Below the pieces are notes generated by a model. It was not told the DNA's origin, did no database searches, and was given only the letters and a program-made list of their open reading frames with translations. Shown here in pieces: positions 45,992-59,705 of a DNA stretch of 64,000 nt (position 1 is the first letter of the stretch; each line of letters begins with the position of its first letter). Made by a program: the position numbers and the translations under genes. Source of the DNA: Anoplolepis gracilipes (Eukaryota; Arthropoda; Insecta; Hymenoptera; Formicidae); the NCBI RefSeq assembly GCF_047496725.1, contig NW_027328669.1, positions 2,241,823 through 2,305,822 of the forward strand, in the 5' to 3' direction.

Positions 45992-46253
45992 GACGCAGCT
46001 AAGAAGGTAAGCGAAATCATAATCGACGCCATAGTTGAATACGCGGAGGGGTATAGACTGGGGTTAGTAATAGTAACGCGAGTGATGAAAAGGAAAAAAA
46101 AAAAACATACGCGTTAAAGTAAATTGGTAAACGAGTTGACTTGACCTTATCTGACGGGTTGCGGGGACAGGGTGAGCCTTAATGAGTTTACTTTAATTTA
46201 ATATTTATTCTATATTTTAGATCAAGAAGAGCGATCGGAGGAATTGTGAGAGA

Positions 46254-46807
46254 CGCCCTGACAGAGGCGCGGTTCGTGGACTGAGAGGAGGCAGATCGCC
46301 CTGACAGAGGCGCGCTGCACGCTAGGAGGCGGAATGCCCTGAAAGAGGCGCTCCTCGGAGAAGAGAGTCGTTCGCCCTGAGAGAGGCGTGCGACCTAGAG
46401 AGGGGTAGTCCGGCTCTGAAGGAGGCGCACTACGAAGGATGAAGGCAGAGCCGCCCTGAATGAGGCGCACTGCTAGAAGGGACGTAGAATCGCCCTGAAA
46501 GAGGCACACTACGTAGGAAGGATGTAGGTCGCCCTGGAGGAGGCGCCCTACGGTGTAGGTAAGAATGGTTATCGCTCTCTGTCTAATGACATTCCCTATG
46601 AAGACGTCCGAATAAAATATTAATCTCTTCGATTATAAGTTACAGATATCTGAGGCTCTGGGTATGTCAAGGCGGACGTCGCGGACCTTGCCACTGGTGA
46701 GCGGATAAGGGAAAAGAAAAGAAAAAAAAAGAAAGAAAGAAAAGAGAAAAAAAAAAATATATATAGGAAGAAGCTATAGGGAATACAAGAACGCCCTGGA
46801 GGAGGCG
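46254..46807 (-). repeat. array of nine hairpin units (A3 3' LTR)
   Basis: Eight units from 46254 to 46545 plus one at 46792-46807, as in A1. Confidence 0.7.
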
Positions 46808-47905
46808 CGCGTCGCCGCAGGATGAAAGAGAGAGCCCGAAGTAGGCTTGAAGGAAGGATGACCTCGTCAGATAAGTAGCACTAATTTGCCCGATAATTTC
46901 AATATTAAAATTAGAATAGAAAGCTTGTCTTTATATTTACAGGTATAGACGCGAGAGGTTAACGGCGAGAAGAATTGACACCGAAAAGATGACCGACGCC
47001 CGGAATGGACAGGGGCCGCGAACTGACACAAGTATGTATATTTCGAGTAATTACACGTAAACAATATGATTAATGATTACACGAATATATCTTAATAATT
47101 ACGACAACGTACTCACTTCACTAAATTGTTATGTGTTACAGGAACCACTGGGAAGCACACTGTAACGCGGGTGTACACAAGAATGTGGATCTACAATATT
47201 AGTATTACAACATTAGTTAATAGAACTTTCCTTCGACTATGATTTCACGCACAGACTAGTTTCGGACGCGTAAACGATATTATAGATAGGCGGCATTAAC
47301 AATTGCATGGAGAGGAAAAGATAATACGCTTATATTGTTGATAGAAGTAATTCACTGCAAACGAAAATTTAGATAAAATATCCTTAAAAGTGATAGATAG
47401 AATTCGATATGTATTGTGAGCGCCGTGGAAATCGATAAAGAGAAAGGAAATATAATAGTAACAGTGGATACAAATAATCAAGAATAGATTTATACGACAG
47501 TAAACGTAAGAACTGAAGGCTAATTAATAGTATTCGCGATATGCTAGTCTCGAAGTCTCTCTGAATTAATGATTTTGTGTGAATAATACCGTAATGAACT
47601 AGAAACCACTGATTCGAAGATATAATATTAATTACACTGCGCGAAAACTTGCGAGAGCGTATGTATGATTGAATGTTATAAGGATAACCGATTATTAAAT
47701 CGTATAAATGACTGTCTGTACGTACAATGAATTTACTGGGTACTGTATGAATCGAGTATTGACTGCTGATCGAATACTGATTATGCGAAAACTGAATGGT
47801 CGGAACGAACCGTACAACAGATTTTACTGTCGGGCGAAAGCCGAATACTAAATATGATCTGAACTGTCTAATGATCTGAACTGTCTAGGCGAGAACTGAA
47901 TACTC

Positions 47906-47939
47906 TGATTTTTGAGCACACGGTGCTCCCGTTTATATA
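47906..47939 (-). promoter_or_regulatory. LTR core promoter (A3 3' LTR)
   Basis: TATATAAA at 47939-47932, A+1 at about 47906. Confidence 0.55.
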
Positions 47940-49232
47940 CCCGTGGTCGCTGAGGGCTCCCACCTTCTGAATTATAGCGCGCGCAACGTGGTCCGATCCT
48001 GGTCATGCTTGTTTGTCACGGGTATCACGCGCCGGGCAATAGTAAGCTATCACGGTGTTTGTCCGAAATTTTCACGTGATCCGGCGGTTCCTGAATGTTC
48101 TAGAACCTTCGGGACTAGCATTATAATGTAATATCTATATCGTTATTTCTAGATATATCGCAATTATTACTAGCGTTACGATAACTTATCTGATTAATTA
48201 CTTATCGCCGCATTGTATTATAGCGTTGTACTTAAATAATTGTAGAGATATGAGAGCATTACGCTAATTAACTTATTAATTAACAATTATCTATGATGTC
48301 GCATAATGTTATTCGTGGATTACAAGATCTAAATTAGTCTACAGACGTTAAACTCGCTATTATATAACTATATGTATGTATGTATATCATTATAACTAGT
48401 AGTAAAGGTTTATATATTTATATATATGTAATAATGGTATAAATGCACATGTAATATGCCGTGATATATTTACAATGGATGGATGAGGAGTGTGTAAGTG
48501 TGTATAAATGCATAAATTTAAGACAAGTTTATATTGTGAGAGGTTGAGTGTGTAATTTAAGTGATACGCTTGGAATATGTATGAATTAGTTATAAGATCC
48601 GAAACTATTGCGTTACCATGTATATGATACATTGATTATGTGTATGTTAATATATGAATATGCCTGTAATAAGTTTATAATAGGTTTATTGAGAGTGCTT
48701 TATTTGTGCGTACTAATGGGTCACTATGTATATAAATTATTTATAGAGTGTGTGTATTTGCGTGTTACTGGGTGGATAATATGTCTATAATAGTCAGATA
48801 CTGATTAAACATTGTGTAGATGATAAGTTTATAACGCGCGTATTTTTGTATCACCGGGTATATTAAGTGACTATTGTTATATAATTTTATGGTGTGTTTG
48901 TTAAGGAGCGTGTATCTATGTAATTATTTCTGGGTGTTCATTATGCGTTTATACTTGGTTTATGTAGTGTATGATGTGTGTATTATCGTACCACCGTATA
49001 TATAGGTATGGTCCTTTTGTTTATTATGCATATGTATATTGTAATTATCATTCATCCTCAATAAAATGATAACGAAGTTTTGAGAATATTATCACGTTCA
49101 AGTTATTTCAGACACCTTGTATAAGTAAGAGTTAATTAAGTAATTGTATATATTGAGTGTGACTATTTAACTTTAGTTATCTTCCAGAGCTTTATTCGTT
49201 TTAAACTCTTTATGGGATATTTATATTGTTTT

Positions 49233-49265
<33 letters not shown>

Positions 49266-50998
49266 GTATTATGAGTGGTTCATTTTAATTATTATTGGTT
49301 TTAATTGATTACTTAAATATTGTCTGAGCCTCGAGGAGTTCTTGTCAGGTCATTATAATTTGCCTTTAAAACATCTGTGGATTATGATATCTGCAGCGAG
49401 TCGCATATATATATATATATATATGTATATGTGCATGCACCAAGTTATCTCCATGGTTGATATATGAAATAATTATAAATGATAGCTGACCGGATTTTTA
49501 TTGGCAAACCAAATTGGATTCATGGTAAGGAATTATTATGCAGAAGATGGGTTTGATCGAATCTTTTATTATTGTTAAAATTTGGATTTAATGAAATCAC
49601 TGCGCTGCGGTGGAATATGAGTAAAATTGACAAGTTATTATATTTGGGTGACAGAATCGTTAGACATGTACGTTATTGTGGTATTAATTCGGCTTTGGGA
49701 TATAAAACTGCATTTAATAGTGAAGGCATAATTATATATTGGAGGTGCGGATTAAAATAAATAAATTATTAAAGTTGAAAATATGAGGTGTTCCTGAAGC
49801 AAAATGGGTCTATAACAATGTGCGCTTAACTTTTTATGGCGGGGCTGTAGCCCTATAAGTTGCTACCTTTTTTGGTTCCTTATGAGTCAAGGCGCCAGGA
49901 AATAATTAATTAAGGTCACTGGGCGGGTTTTTTATGTGATGTTTAAATCGTTAAAAATTGGGTGCTTTTCGATGTTGCGACAACTTTTGATATATTGAGA
50001 AAAGTGATTTAGACTGTGCATAGGAAGTTGCAATTGCACATACGAGTTACTTGGCTTGCTCAGTTTTAATAATTAATGAAAGTTCATATACAGGGTGTCC
50101 CGAAAGTACCGATCGGAGTTTATTATATGAAGCTTATGGAATTTAACCAAATGAATCGGTCGGTTGTTAAACACTATTTTATACTAATGTTTGGATAATA
50201 TGACAATGTTAGTTTATATACCGGGTGTCAATTTATTAAGGTGAACATGTATCGGGAGTTGTATTTCCGCTCATTCGCAGTTACGATCTCTTTCCTTGAG
50301 TGATTTTAGCTTGTTATATAGATTTACTTTATATTTTTGTTATACCGGGTGGTGGTTAATTCTCGATGCGTGTGTCTATGGTGATGTGTACGTGTATGTT
50401 TGTGTTTAGTAAGAGTGATGACGACGAGGTGGAGTGAACATTGGTTTATATTATCGCTATTACTTAATTTACGTTATTCTATTGACGCATACTTAATATT
50501 ATGTTTCCTTTTTATTTTTCAGATACTGCAACTAGAGTGACAAAACTAAATGGGTAATTATAATAAAATTAAGATGTTCGACCGACTTGGTGGGTCGTTT
50601 CTCTTCTCTTTTTCAGGTGCTGAGGAGGCGGACCAGAAGGTGATATACCGGGTGGCCGGAAAATAGGTGAGAATTTTCATTGGACAATTAATTAATTATT
50701 TTCCTTCATTTTTAGGTAGGTGATAGGGGAGAACCAGTGATGGGGATAAAACAGGAAAAAAAAAGGAAGAAAAAGAAAAAAAAAAGGAAAAGGATGTTTT
50801 AGCCGGAAACATAATAAAAGGTATTTATCGGCTTAATCTATTTTTGATAATAACTATATATATATATATGTATATATAAAAAGAAAAGGAAAGTAAAAGA
50901 ATTTTATAGGTGCTTAACGCTTACTATGTCTACTTAACAGGTGACGTATGGAGTCAACGGACGGCGACTGGTGTCAAGCGGAGGCGCTGGACGTGACA

Positions 50999-51009
50999 CC
51001 CCCCTCCTT
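50999..51009 (-). other. polypurine tract of A3
   Basis: AAGGAGGGGGG (element sense) adjoining the 3' LTR. Confidence 0.85.
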
Positions 51010-51059
51010 AAAAGTGGAGCAGCGTGAAATGATGCGACGGTGAGCTCGTTGAACTCGGC

Positions 51060-52916
51060 TTACGGTGCGGTTGATAGACGGTTGATCTTTCGTTCCAAGT
51101 GCAAGTAGGCTTCTCGCAGGTTGGCGATCTCTGAAGATATGGCGGGAGTCCTCTCCTTGGAAGAGTGGTGAATCGTCATCGTATCCGTGGATTCATGAGA
51201 GATGTCCTTCTGGATTCGGTGATCTATCATTGGGCGCGATAATGGAGAATTGCTGAGTGTCTTGGCAGGTGTTTCCTGTTTGGTTGGTTTTTGAGAGTTG
51301 GCACTATCATCAGTCATTAACATATCATCATTTGTTAATATGTTTTTATTTTTCAGGCTCGAGTTTCGATAGCTTAACTTTCTTGCTAGGCTTTTCAAGA
51401 TGATAAATAAGGTGAGTATTATAATTCCACCAATAACTGTTGTTGTTACCGAGACCTCCACGATGTATACAGGGCTCGAGTGGTCTGGTCGTCCTGGAGA
51501 GTCGTCTGTGCTTGGATTCTGTACGTCCGAGTGCTCGTGAATCTCGTTTAACTCGTCGATATGTTGACCCCATGGTAGCGTTCTTGATTGGAGGCCTTGA
51601 GGATCGATAGCAGACACTTTCAACTCTGGAGTGAATACGTACCATTTGTTTCTCATTTTGTACATTGCCGTAGCAAGCGGATCGCATTCAATTTCTGTGC
51701 CTTCGCCAGATATAACGCGTGTTCTTGGCTTTAGGTACATGGGCTTCCCGTCTATTATTACTGGGAGCTCCTGGAAACAGCTTTCCGTGGCCCTGATCCG
51801 TGCAGGTACAGGAGTACATCGAAATACTTGTACAGCTTCCCCTCGTACGCGCGCTGAGTATCCTGGTGTTTTTGTGACGGCGTACGCAAATGATGGAGGG
51901 TCTTGGTGAGCCATGGCGGTCAAGGCGTGTAATTTTGTTACTTCCGTGAGGCATTTCCTCATGACAAGGTCTTCGTAGGTATTTTCTACGCTCAGGTCTG
52001 TCTTTGTGTTACTCTTGTACGAAAAGTACGAGTGGTGAGATCGGTGCACCTTATTTACGGATGGTTGATTCTTTACGTAAGAGTCGTGGATTTCCCGTAT
52101 TACTAGTCGGGGGTTTTCGGTCTGTATCACAGTGGCGTTGCAGACGTCGTGACGCGCTCGAGCAAACGCGAGCAGGTTGGTGTTTTCTACCGTTAAGGCG
52201 TATGCCGTGGGACGTCCCGTAATTTGTAGTCTTTTGGCAATTCCTCTATACAAGACGGTATGCCGTAGTTGAGTGCATCCTCCGTGAACAAAGGGGGACC
52301 AGAAATTATGAAAGCCCTCTTCGTCGGTGCATTCAAGGTCGATGTATGTGCAACTAGCACCACTAGGTAAGAATATCTTGGTTTCCATCGTGTCGATCTT
52401 GACAATGGTCCGTTTGAACGTTATGTGCAAGTACACGTTTATGACGCGTTTTGTTTTCAGGTCGTCTGATGGCAGGTTGTGGGCGCTGACGGTTTCGGTC
52501 GGCGGAATAGTGCGGCTATTCACGCGGTTGGCGGAAAGGCCGTCAAGGGTCTGGTTCCCGAATTGCAGTTTCCCTTGTGCGTGTATGTGCATGCATACAG
52601 GAGCAGATACAGATAAGTAATGTCGTTTATTGCTGGTAGGTGTTGTAGATTCCCTCGTGGTGTGGTCCGTGTGGCTGATCACGTAGTCTATCTCTATGCG
52701 GCAGCTTAGTACGTCCGCTGTGGTGAGTCTGGGCTTCGCGAGGATCTCCACGCTCACATCTCGGGTGATTGGAAGCTTCCCGTGTAATCGACAGGCGTTG
52801 TTATCGAGCAGCGAGATTGTGGTCCCGTTGTCGCACGGCGTGTTGCAGTCGTAGCCTACGAGGGCGTTGCAGTCCTGGGTTGCCAGATACGCTAGGAAGA
52901 CGATCAGTGAGGCCAT
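51060..52916 (-). CDS. env: envelope glycoprotein (Env), intact ORF, A3
   Basis: 618 aa, about two residues different from A1 env. Signal peptide, N-glycosylation sites, ELPV/PRTRVI/WYVFTP block, transmembrane segment and long tail all present. Open although pol of the same element is frameshifted. Confidence 0.87.
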   Translation of the reverse strand: MASLIVFLAYLATQDCNALVGYDCNTPCDNGTTISLLDNNACRLHGKLPITRDVSVEILAKPRLTTADVLSCRIEIDYVISHTDHTTRESTTPTSNKRHYLSVSAPVCMHIHAQGKLQFGNQTLDGLSANRVNSRTIPPTETVSAHNLPSDDLKTKRVINVYLHITFKRTIVKIDTMETKIFLPSGASCTYIDLECTDEEGFHNFWSPFVHGGCTQLRHTVLYRGIAKRLQITGRPTAYALTVENTNLLAFARARHDVCNATVIQTENPRLVIREIHDSYVKNQPSVNKVHRSHHSYFSYKSNTKTDLSVENTYEDLVMRKCLTEVTKLHALTAMAHQDPPSFAYAVTKTPGYSARVRGEAVQVFRCTPVPARIRATESCFQELPVIIDGKPMYLKPRTRVISGEGTEIECDPLATAMYKMRNKWYVFTPELKVSAIDPQGLQSRTLPWGQHIDELNEIHEHSDVQNPSTDDSPGRPDHSSPVYIVEVSVTTTVIGGIIILTLFIILKSLARKLSYRNSSLKNKNILTNDDMLMTDDSANSQKPTKQETPAKTLSNSPLSRPMIDHRIQKDISHESTDTMTIHHSSKERTPAISSEIANLREAYLHLERKINRLSTAP

Positions 52917-53011
52917 TGTGAACTCTATGTTGATTCTGCTTAAGAGAAAAATGTAGAACAGTACGTTCCGGTCTGAACCAGAAAATGGAGAAGATAACTG
53001 AGTAATCCAAT

Positions 53012-53028
53012 CTGAAACAGAAGAAAGG
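53012..53028 (-). promoter_or_regulatory. candidate env 3' splice acceptor, A3
   Basis: Pyrimidine tract ending CAG, 96 bases above env ATG. Confidence 0.55.
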
Positions 53029-53031
53029 TAG

Positions 53032-56000
53032 TCATCCTGGTTCGCCGTAGTGGGCTTTCCGTAGTCTATTGACGTGCACTATTCGCGTTGATTTATTAAT
53101 TTGAATTCGCACGTTTTCGTGGTCGAGGATTTCGATAATGCGGTACGGGCCGTGATATTCTTTTCCGAATTTATCTGTTTTACTCTCGTTTAATAGAAAG
53201 ACGTTATCGTTTGCGTTGAAAGTCGTCGGGTTTACGCGTTTGTCGTAGTAATTTTTGGAGCGCTCTTTAGCCCTAATGAGATTAGCTCTAGCGACTTCCT
53301 GTATATCACAGATTTTTTCGAACAGGTTTGTTAAGTAGGAGTGATATGTTTCAGGATCTTCTTCGGGGTTGTGTCCCGATGGAACTCTGGCGACACGTCC
53401 GAAGATCAATTCGTGAGGTGTGTACCCGGTACCTTCGTGTACTGAGGTATTATACGAAAAACTGGCACGCTCAATGAGGTCGTCCCATGCTTCTTCCTTA
53501 TTGACGAAGCACTTCAGGTATTCCATTAGAACGAGGTGCGACCTTTCGAGTGACCCATTAGATTGTGGATGGTGAGCAGTCGTTCGGAAGTGTTGGATAC
53601 GGAACTTTTTGGTTACGCTTTTCATGAGTACACCGGTAAAGTTCGTCCCTTGGTCGGTGAGTATGCTTCGGGGGCATCCAAAACGACAGATAAAATAGTG
53701 GATAAAGGCGTTCGCCGTGGTTTCGCCTCTAGCGTCTGGTAGTGGTGCGTATACTGAGTATTTTGTGAGGAGATCTTGCATCGTTAGAACGTATGAGTTG
53801 CCGCTAGGAGTGGTTCTGAGTGGTCCTACTATGTCGAGAGCCACTTTGTCGAAGGCGCGTCCAGGTGTGTCGGTCAATATCATTGGTTGTCGAGTCTTCC
53901 TTCTGACTAGTTTCATAGATTGACACGTTCGACAATTCCTGATGTAGTTTAATATATCGCCTTTCATTTTGTTCCATGTAAACCTTTGTTTAATTCGCTG
54001 GTACGTCTTCGTGACGCCCTTGTGTCCACCGACGGCAGATTCGTGATTTTCGCGGATTATCGCTGTACGGTCCTCTACCGGAGGGGTGACGGTTGGTCCA
54101 TGACATATGCTGATGGTGACGGGCCTTTCGGAGAGTATCGCTTGCAGTGTCTGTAAGACTCGATCCCATGGTATCGTGTCGAGGCTGGGTGTCTCTCGTA
54201 TGCTAACAGTATGTAGTTGTAATTCCGTCATCACGTCGAGGGTTGATCTGAAACATTCCTTTAAGATTTCTTCGTCCAATAATGTTGTTCTTTTCTCTTT
54301 TGCAGGTAGTATTATAATGTGTCGTCCCGCGTCTATGGACGGATAGACTCGCGCTCTTCCGAGCATTAGGTCGTCTAGCGGAGGTAGGTATCCATCTTGC
54401 TGTAATTCCAGAGCTCCTTTATCGAAGGGGTGTTTATCAACGGTGACCAGTATGATTGTGTTATCGTTGCAATTCAGTAATGGTATGTTGCGTTTCTTAA
54501 TACGGCATCTTGTGCTATGGGTGGTTATTAATTTGGTCTCATTTGCAGAGTTTCTTCTTCGGGAAGGATTTCCAAGGTGTCGAGTTCCTTATCGCTGTTG
54601 TCGTCAACAGTGGTTTCGTCCGGCGGTTCTGTCACGGGGTCGGGTGGAGGTTCTGGGGGTATAGAAGGTAAGTGTGATATTGTTTTTCCTCGTGACTGAA
54701 ATTGCGCTACGTTATCGACGCGTTCATTGTTCGTCTGTTCGTCAAGGAGGTCCAAGAGTCCTTTCGTAATTAACGGTGGTGATTGTTGGTTATTCGTGAA
54801 ACGTGGGGAAGGTGAAGGATGGGAAGATGTGGGGGGAGGTGGACCGGATGATAGAGGTTTACTGTCGAATATTTCCTCAGAAGAGTCGGAAGCTACAACA
54901 TACGGCCGTGAGGTGATTATTTCACTCTCGACCGTAGGCCTTCTGGTAGGTACTTTCCGACGCCTTTCATCATCAGAACTGTCATCGTCAGTGCTTGTAA
55001 TTAGGTCTCGTACTTTCTGAGGGAGACGTATGCGTTTTTTTTCGATCGGGAGAATGGAAACAGTAGCGGTTATAGGATTTCTGGACAGGGCATCGGCATT
55101 TTTGTTCGTGACACCTGTCTTGTATGCGACTGTATATTCGTATTCTTCGAGTTTCAGGCGCCATCGCATAAGGCGAGAGGTCGGGTCCTTCACTCGGTTT
55201 AACCAGGCGAGCGGTTGGTGATCCGTCACGAGCGTAAACTTGCGCCCGTAGAGGTAAGGTCTGAAGTGTCCGACGCAATAAATTATGGCTAGCAGCTCTT
55301 TCTCTGTTGTCGAGTAGTTCCTTTCGGCTGAATTGAGTACTCTGGACGTATACGCGATTGGCAAGTCTTGGCCGATTGTTCCTTGGCTTAGGACTCCAGC
55401 GATAGCGTAGTCAGATGCGTCCGTAGTGAGCAGGAATTCTCGCGTGAAATCCGGGAATTGCAGTACCGGTTCTTCGCAGAGTCGTCTTCGAAGAGTCTCA
55501 AAAGCGTGTTGTGTATTTTCGTTCCATGAGAAGGTACTGTTTTTCTTCAGGAGGTCCGACATTGGTTTAGCTATTCCTGAAAAATCGGGGATGAAGCGGC
55601 GGTAGTAGCCTGATAAGCCTAGAAATTGTCGTACGTTTTTCAGACTCCTTGGAACTGGAAAGTCTTTAACAGCTGAGACTTTCTGGGGGTCAGGGCGTAC
55701 GCCAGTATCTGTAATTACGTGCCCGAGATAGACGACTTCATGTCGCAAAAACTCACATTTATCTGGTTGTAAAGTGAGATTGGCGGTTTTTAAACGTTTC
55801 ATTAATTTATCCATTTTAATGTCATGTTCCCGTAACGAGCTTGCGTATATCACTATGTCGTCCATGTACACCAAAAGTTCTATACCTTGCAGTCCGGTCA
55901 ATATTTGGTCCATTAATCGTTGGAAAGTGGCCGGTGCGTTTCTGAGTCCGAATGGCATCCTGGAGAATTGGTAATGGCCATGTGGTGTAGAGAAAGCTGT

Positions 56001-58103
56001 TTTGTGCGCATCCTTGGGATCTATTGGGATTTGATGGAACCCACTGGCGAGGTCGAGGACGGAGAAATATTTTGCACTGCCCAACTGGTCGAGGATATCG
56101 CTGATATTTGGCAGAGGGTAGGCGTCTCCTAGCGTTTTTTCGTTGAGCCTTCTGTAATCGATGACCATTCGCCATCTCTTGTTTCCAGTTGAGTCCGGTT
56201 TCTTCGGAACGATCCAGACGGGGGAACTGTACGGTGAAGTGGATGGTGTCACTATATTTTTCTGAAGGAGCTCGTTGACCTGTTTATTTATTTCTTCTCG
56301 ATGTATTGGCGGAAATCTATACTGCTTCGTGTGTATAGGTATCTCGTCCGAAGTGATTATTTTATGGGTGATTGTTGAAGTTTGGTCCAGATATTCTCCT
56401 GGTACGTAGAATCTGTCATTGTGTCGTTTTATTAGTTCAAAAATATTCTCTTTTTCTAGGTCGTTAAGATGATCGAGGCGCAAGAGTCGTATTATTTGAG
56501 TAATTCTGTCCGGTGTAGAGTCTTCCTTATGATTGTGTTCGCGCTGGGTGAGTATCTCGGGTGAGTTCCTTAAGTTTTTCCAATGTATCTTCTCGTTTAC
56601 CATATTAACTATTTGCATTTTGTGTATGTCGTTGTATTTCGCAAGATTAGATGCACGCTGATCGATGAGAGTGAAATGATGTATATTATTATTTGTTTCA
56701 GGTTGCTTATTTGTAGCTACGCACAAAGGGGGTGAGTCATCCGCTTTTGCGGGGCTTAGAGGAAAGTAAGGAAGAGCAATTATAGAAGATTGACCGCCTG
56801 GGCCGAGACCAGAGGAAGGGGTTCGCACCGACGCGAGAGCGGCATCGTCGTTCGCCGGCGGAGATAAGGATCCCCTTTCTGTGTAAGTAATGTGAGAATG
56901 ATTTGTGATAATAGTATTAGAATCAAGGGACGTGTGCGTAGAAACGATTGTAGCTTGAAGTGTTGCATTTTTTGTAGGAAGGGATGGGGGATAATCGGGA
57001 GAGGTATTGGGATGTCGACCTAGGTCGACGCCGCACCTTGCGACAAGGGGAAGGCAGTGCTCCTGCCCGTAGAGATGATAGTCGGGATCGACGTTTTGTG
57101 TTGGTGTATTAAGAAGAGGAAGAGAGGGGGTAAATGTATTTTGGTTTTGTAGCGTATTTTGTTTGTTAAATGATGAGTTTGATTGTTTGTTGTTTTCAAT
57201 GTGTATCTTGGTCTTTGTGTTATTGTGTAGTTTGTTTGGTTGTTTATTTTTGCATGTAGTAAAATTATCTTGACTCGTTGCAGGTGCAGTGCGTGCTTCT
57301 TGGGTGCGAAGGCTTTTGCTCGCTTGAATTTTGACGGGACTATTGCCCGATGGGCTAGAGGGTTGCCTCAGAGGCTCCCTGGAAGGGGGGTCCTGTGATA
57401 TTTTTGTTACTTCTGTTAGCGTAACGGTAGGTATTATAATTTCTACTTCTTCGTCTAATGTATTCGTGATGCCGATATATGCCTTGTCGTTGATACACGT
57501 GACAAGTGCATCTCCGGCGAAGACCGCGTCGCGGGCGCGTATCGGGGCGAGATAACCCGTTTTAATTTCCGGATTAGCTATGCGGACCGTGATTCCCAGC
57601 TTCATACGTGAGGGTATGACAATGGACTCCTTGTCCTTGAATGGAAACGCGCAGTCGCGCCACGTGATTAACTTATTACCGTAATTAATGCACGCGTTAT
57701 GTTCAGTGAAGAACGACGAACCTAATATGCCCTGTGTGATTATAGGGAATTCGTCGGCTACCACGTGGAAAACTACTGGGGTTTCCGAAACGTATGCTAT
57801 GGCGGATCCCAGAGTGGTGACAACATTTTCGGTGATACCCGTTAATTGGATAGTCTCCTTGTTGTTGATTTGAATATCGGATTTAATGCAACCTTTCTTT
57901 ATTATATTAGGCTGTGCTCCTGTATCGAGCATGAAGGCTGTTGGTCCTCGGAAAGACGGTGATGCGAGCTCGACGGCCGGTACGTTTCCGTCGTCTCCTC
58001 GGAGGACGTGAAGGGATCTGGTTTCCCTTCCATGCAGAGGGTGGAGCGGATTTGGAAAGGGCCTCGGGACGCTCCGTTGACCGAGACCTCTGTTCGGTTT
58101 CCC
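53032..58103 (-). pseudogene. pol: pol of A3, one frameshift between RNase H and integrase
   Basis: All domains are present in the A1 order. A one-base deletion near 54533 (AATTTGG where A1 has AATTCTGG) stops the first frame at 54528, after the acidic/Pro-rich linker. The macro-like segment and integrase are open in another frame (to 53032), with intact HHCC, DDE and GPY/F motifs. Protease, RT (YMDD near 55865) and RNase H should still be made as a truncated Gag-Pol. A 3-base deletion removes one residue in the protease-RT linker relative to A1. Confidence 0.92.
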
Positions 58104-59242
58104 GAATTTCGCGGAGGTGGATTATTCATATTACTATTAGCGTGCGTATTATGAGAGTTATTGGAATAATTATTATTATTATTGTTATTGTACTTTTCGC
58201 GATACTGTCGTTTACGGCACTCGTGTATGAGGTGTCCGATCTTTTGGCAGTACCCGCAAATTTTTCGTTCGTGTGCATTCCCGGGACCGGGCGGCGTATT
58301 CGCTACCGCAGTCTGATCGCGTTGGAGAATTTGCGTCACGGGGGCCGGTGCAGCGTTACTATTGTGATTATTGTTACCGTTCGCGTTTCGAGTGCTCTTG
58401 TATCTTATCTCCTCTCTTTCTAGGCGTTTATTAATTGTGACCACTTTAGAGCAGGCGTCGGGGAGGCTACTATATCCTTCAGCGCGAAGTTCTATTCTAT
58501 ATTCGCGTGGAAGTCCTTCGTAAAACGCTTCTAACGCGAAACCTTCTATTCCGGCAATCTCATTTTCGGATAACGGTCTACCGAGTTGGACTTGATCTCC
58601 TTCAATTATGGCCGTTTTCAGATCCTTAACACGCCCGATGTAGTCAAGTATGTGCTCGTTCGGCTTTTTGTATGCCATGCTTAATTGTCCGCGATAATAG
58701 TTCGAGCTTCTAGCGGGACCGAAAGTTCGCCTGAGGCAGTCGAGAAATTTTTCCACGGTCGGGTGGATTTCATCCTCTACGGCTAAATATGCGTGGTGCG
58801 TTAATTTATTTCGTAGCATACGGACAAATAATGCTTCGTCTACCAACGGTACCGATTCTTTTGCCCTTTTGCATGCCCTAGCGAATTGTAGCACGGGGAT
58901 GTTATGCCCGTCGTATTTCGGCACCAGTTCGAGAGCGTCGCGCAGATATGATTTCGGATATCCCATAGGATAATGAGAACCGTCGATTCCGGCGGCTGAG
59001 GTCGTGGGCTTGATATCGTTATACGAGGCGTTCGACATGTTAAACGATGGAGGCGCGTTATTTGTTACGTCCGCTGGGCTCGAGGCCTGCAAACCGGGTA
59101 GATTTTTAGCGAACGCGCGCATCATGTTTTCCAACATTTCAGTTCGGATTTTTAATTCTCTTTCTTTTTCGCGTAGATCTCTAAAAGCTTCCTCATGGTT
59201 TTCGCGTTCTATGTTCCCCGAGAGATCATCGGATTGAGCCAT
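57902..59242 (-). CDS. gag: Gag of A3
   Basis: 446 aa from ATG (MAQSDD). Same domains as A1 gag; the Asn-coding run after the zinc knuckle is 18 bases shorter, so it stays in frame. Confidence 0.9.
   Translation of the reverse strand: MAQSDDLSGNIERENHEEAFRDLREKERELKIRTEMLENMMRAFAKNLPGLQASSPADVTNNAPPSFNMSNASYNDIKPTTSAAGIDGSHYPMGYPKSYLRDALELVPKYDGHNIPVLQFARACKRAKESVPLVDEALFVRMLRNKLTHHAYLAVEDEIHPTVEKFLDCLRRTFGPARSSNYYRGQLSMAYKKPNEHILDYIGRVKDLKTAIIEGDQVQLGRPLSENEIAGIEGFALEAFYEGLPREYRIELRAEGYSSLPDACSKVVTINKRLEREEIRYKSTRNANGNNNHNSNAAPAPVTQILQRDQTAVANTPPGPGNAHERKICGYCQKIGHLIHECRKRQYREKYNNNNNNNYSNNSHNTHANSNMNNPPPRNSGNRTEVSVNGASRGPFQIRSTLCMEGKPDPFTSSEETTETYRPSSSHHRLSEDQQPSCSIQEHSLI
58060..58103 (-). 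promoter_or_regulatory. candidate -1 frameshift signal, gag/pol of A3
   Basis: GGGAAAC at 58103-58097 with the same 8-base spacer and 8-bp hairpin as in A1. Confidence 0.7.
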
Positions 59243-59687
59243 ATTTAAAGGTAAGTATTTATTATCGATGGTATAGCAGGACTCGCGGTTGCGAACGATT
59301 GTGCGTATATAATTTCTTTTTGTTGCGGGTATGCGAAAGCGGAATCGCGTACAATCACCAGTTATCACGATTATGAACAGGTAATTATCACCTAAGAGGT
59401 TAGTGGTTAAATTAGTTTGGATACATATAACATGGATACATATATTTTACGAAGAATTTTGAAGTAGTATTAAGGTATAAGGATTGATGGACAACGACCG
59501 ATTTATTTATTTATTGAGGTTTGAAAAGACTTTAATTGTAACTTTACTTTTAATTTCCTTCGAGACTAGTAAAAGAAATAATTCGCGATGATGATTTTAA
59601 GAAAGAAAGATTTTCTTGAGAAAATGTACTCGTTTTCGATAACGAAGAATAGTAACTTTTATTTTTGCACTGATTTTTAGCGGTAAT
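59243..59687 (-). other. untranslated leader before gag, A3
   Basis: Equivalent of 8740-9184, with a few substitutions. No gene seen. Confidence 0.5.
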
Positions 59688-59705
59688 ATCCCACCGCTGT
59701 CACCA
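59688..59705 (-). other. primer-binding site, tRNA-Leu type, A3
   Basis: TGGTGACAGCGGTGGGAT in element sense, 2 bases after the LTR end. Confidence 0.75.

Larger units (their letters stand above)
45278..50998 (-). repeat. A3 3' LTR, 5721 bp (complete)
   Basis: Same length and layout as the A1 5' LTR, including array, ORF, promoter and tRNA-like fossil (45356-45430, plus strand). Near-identical to the 5' LTR at 59708 over the shared part, which suggests recent insertion. Confidence 0.93.
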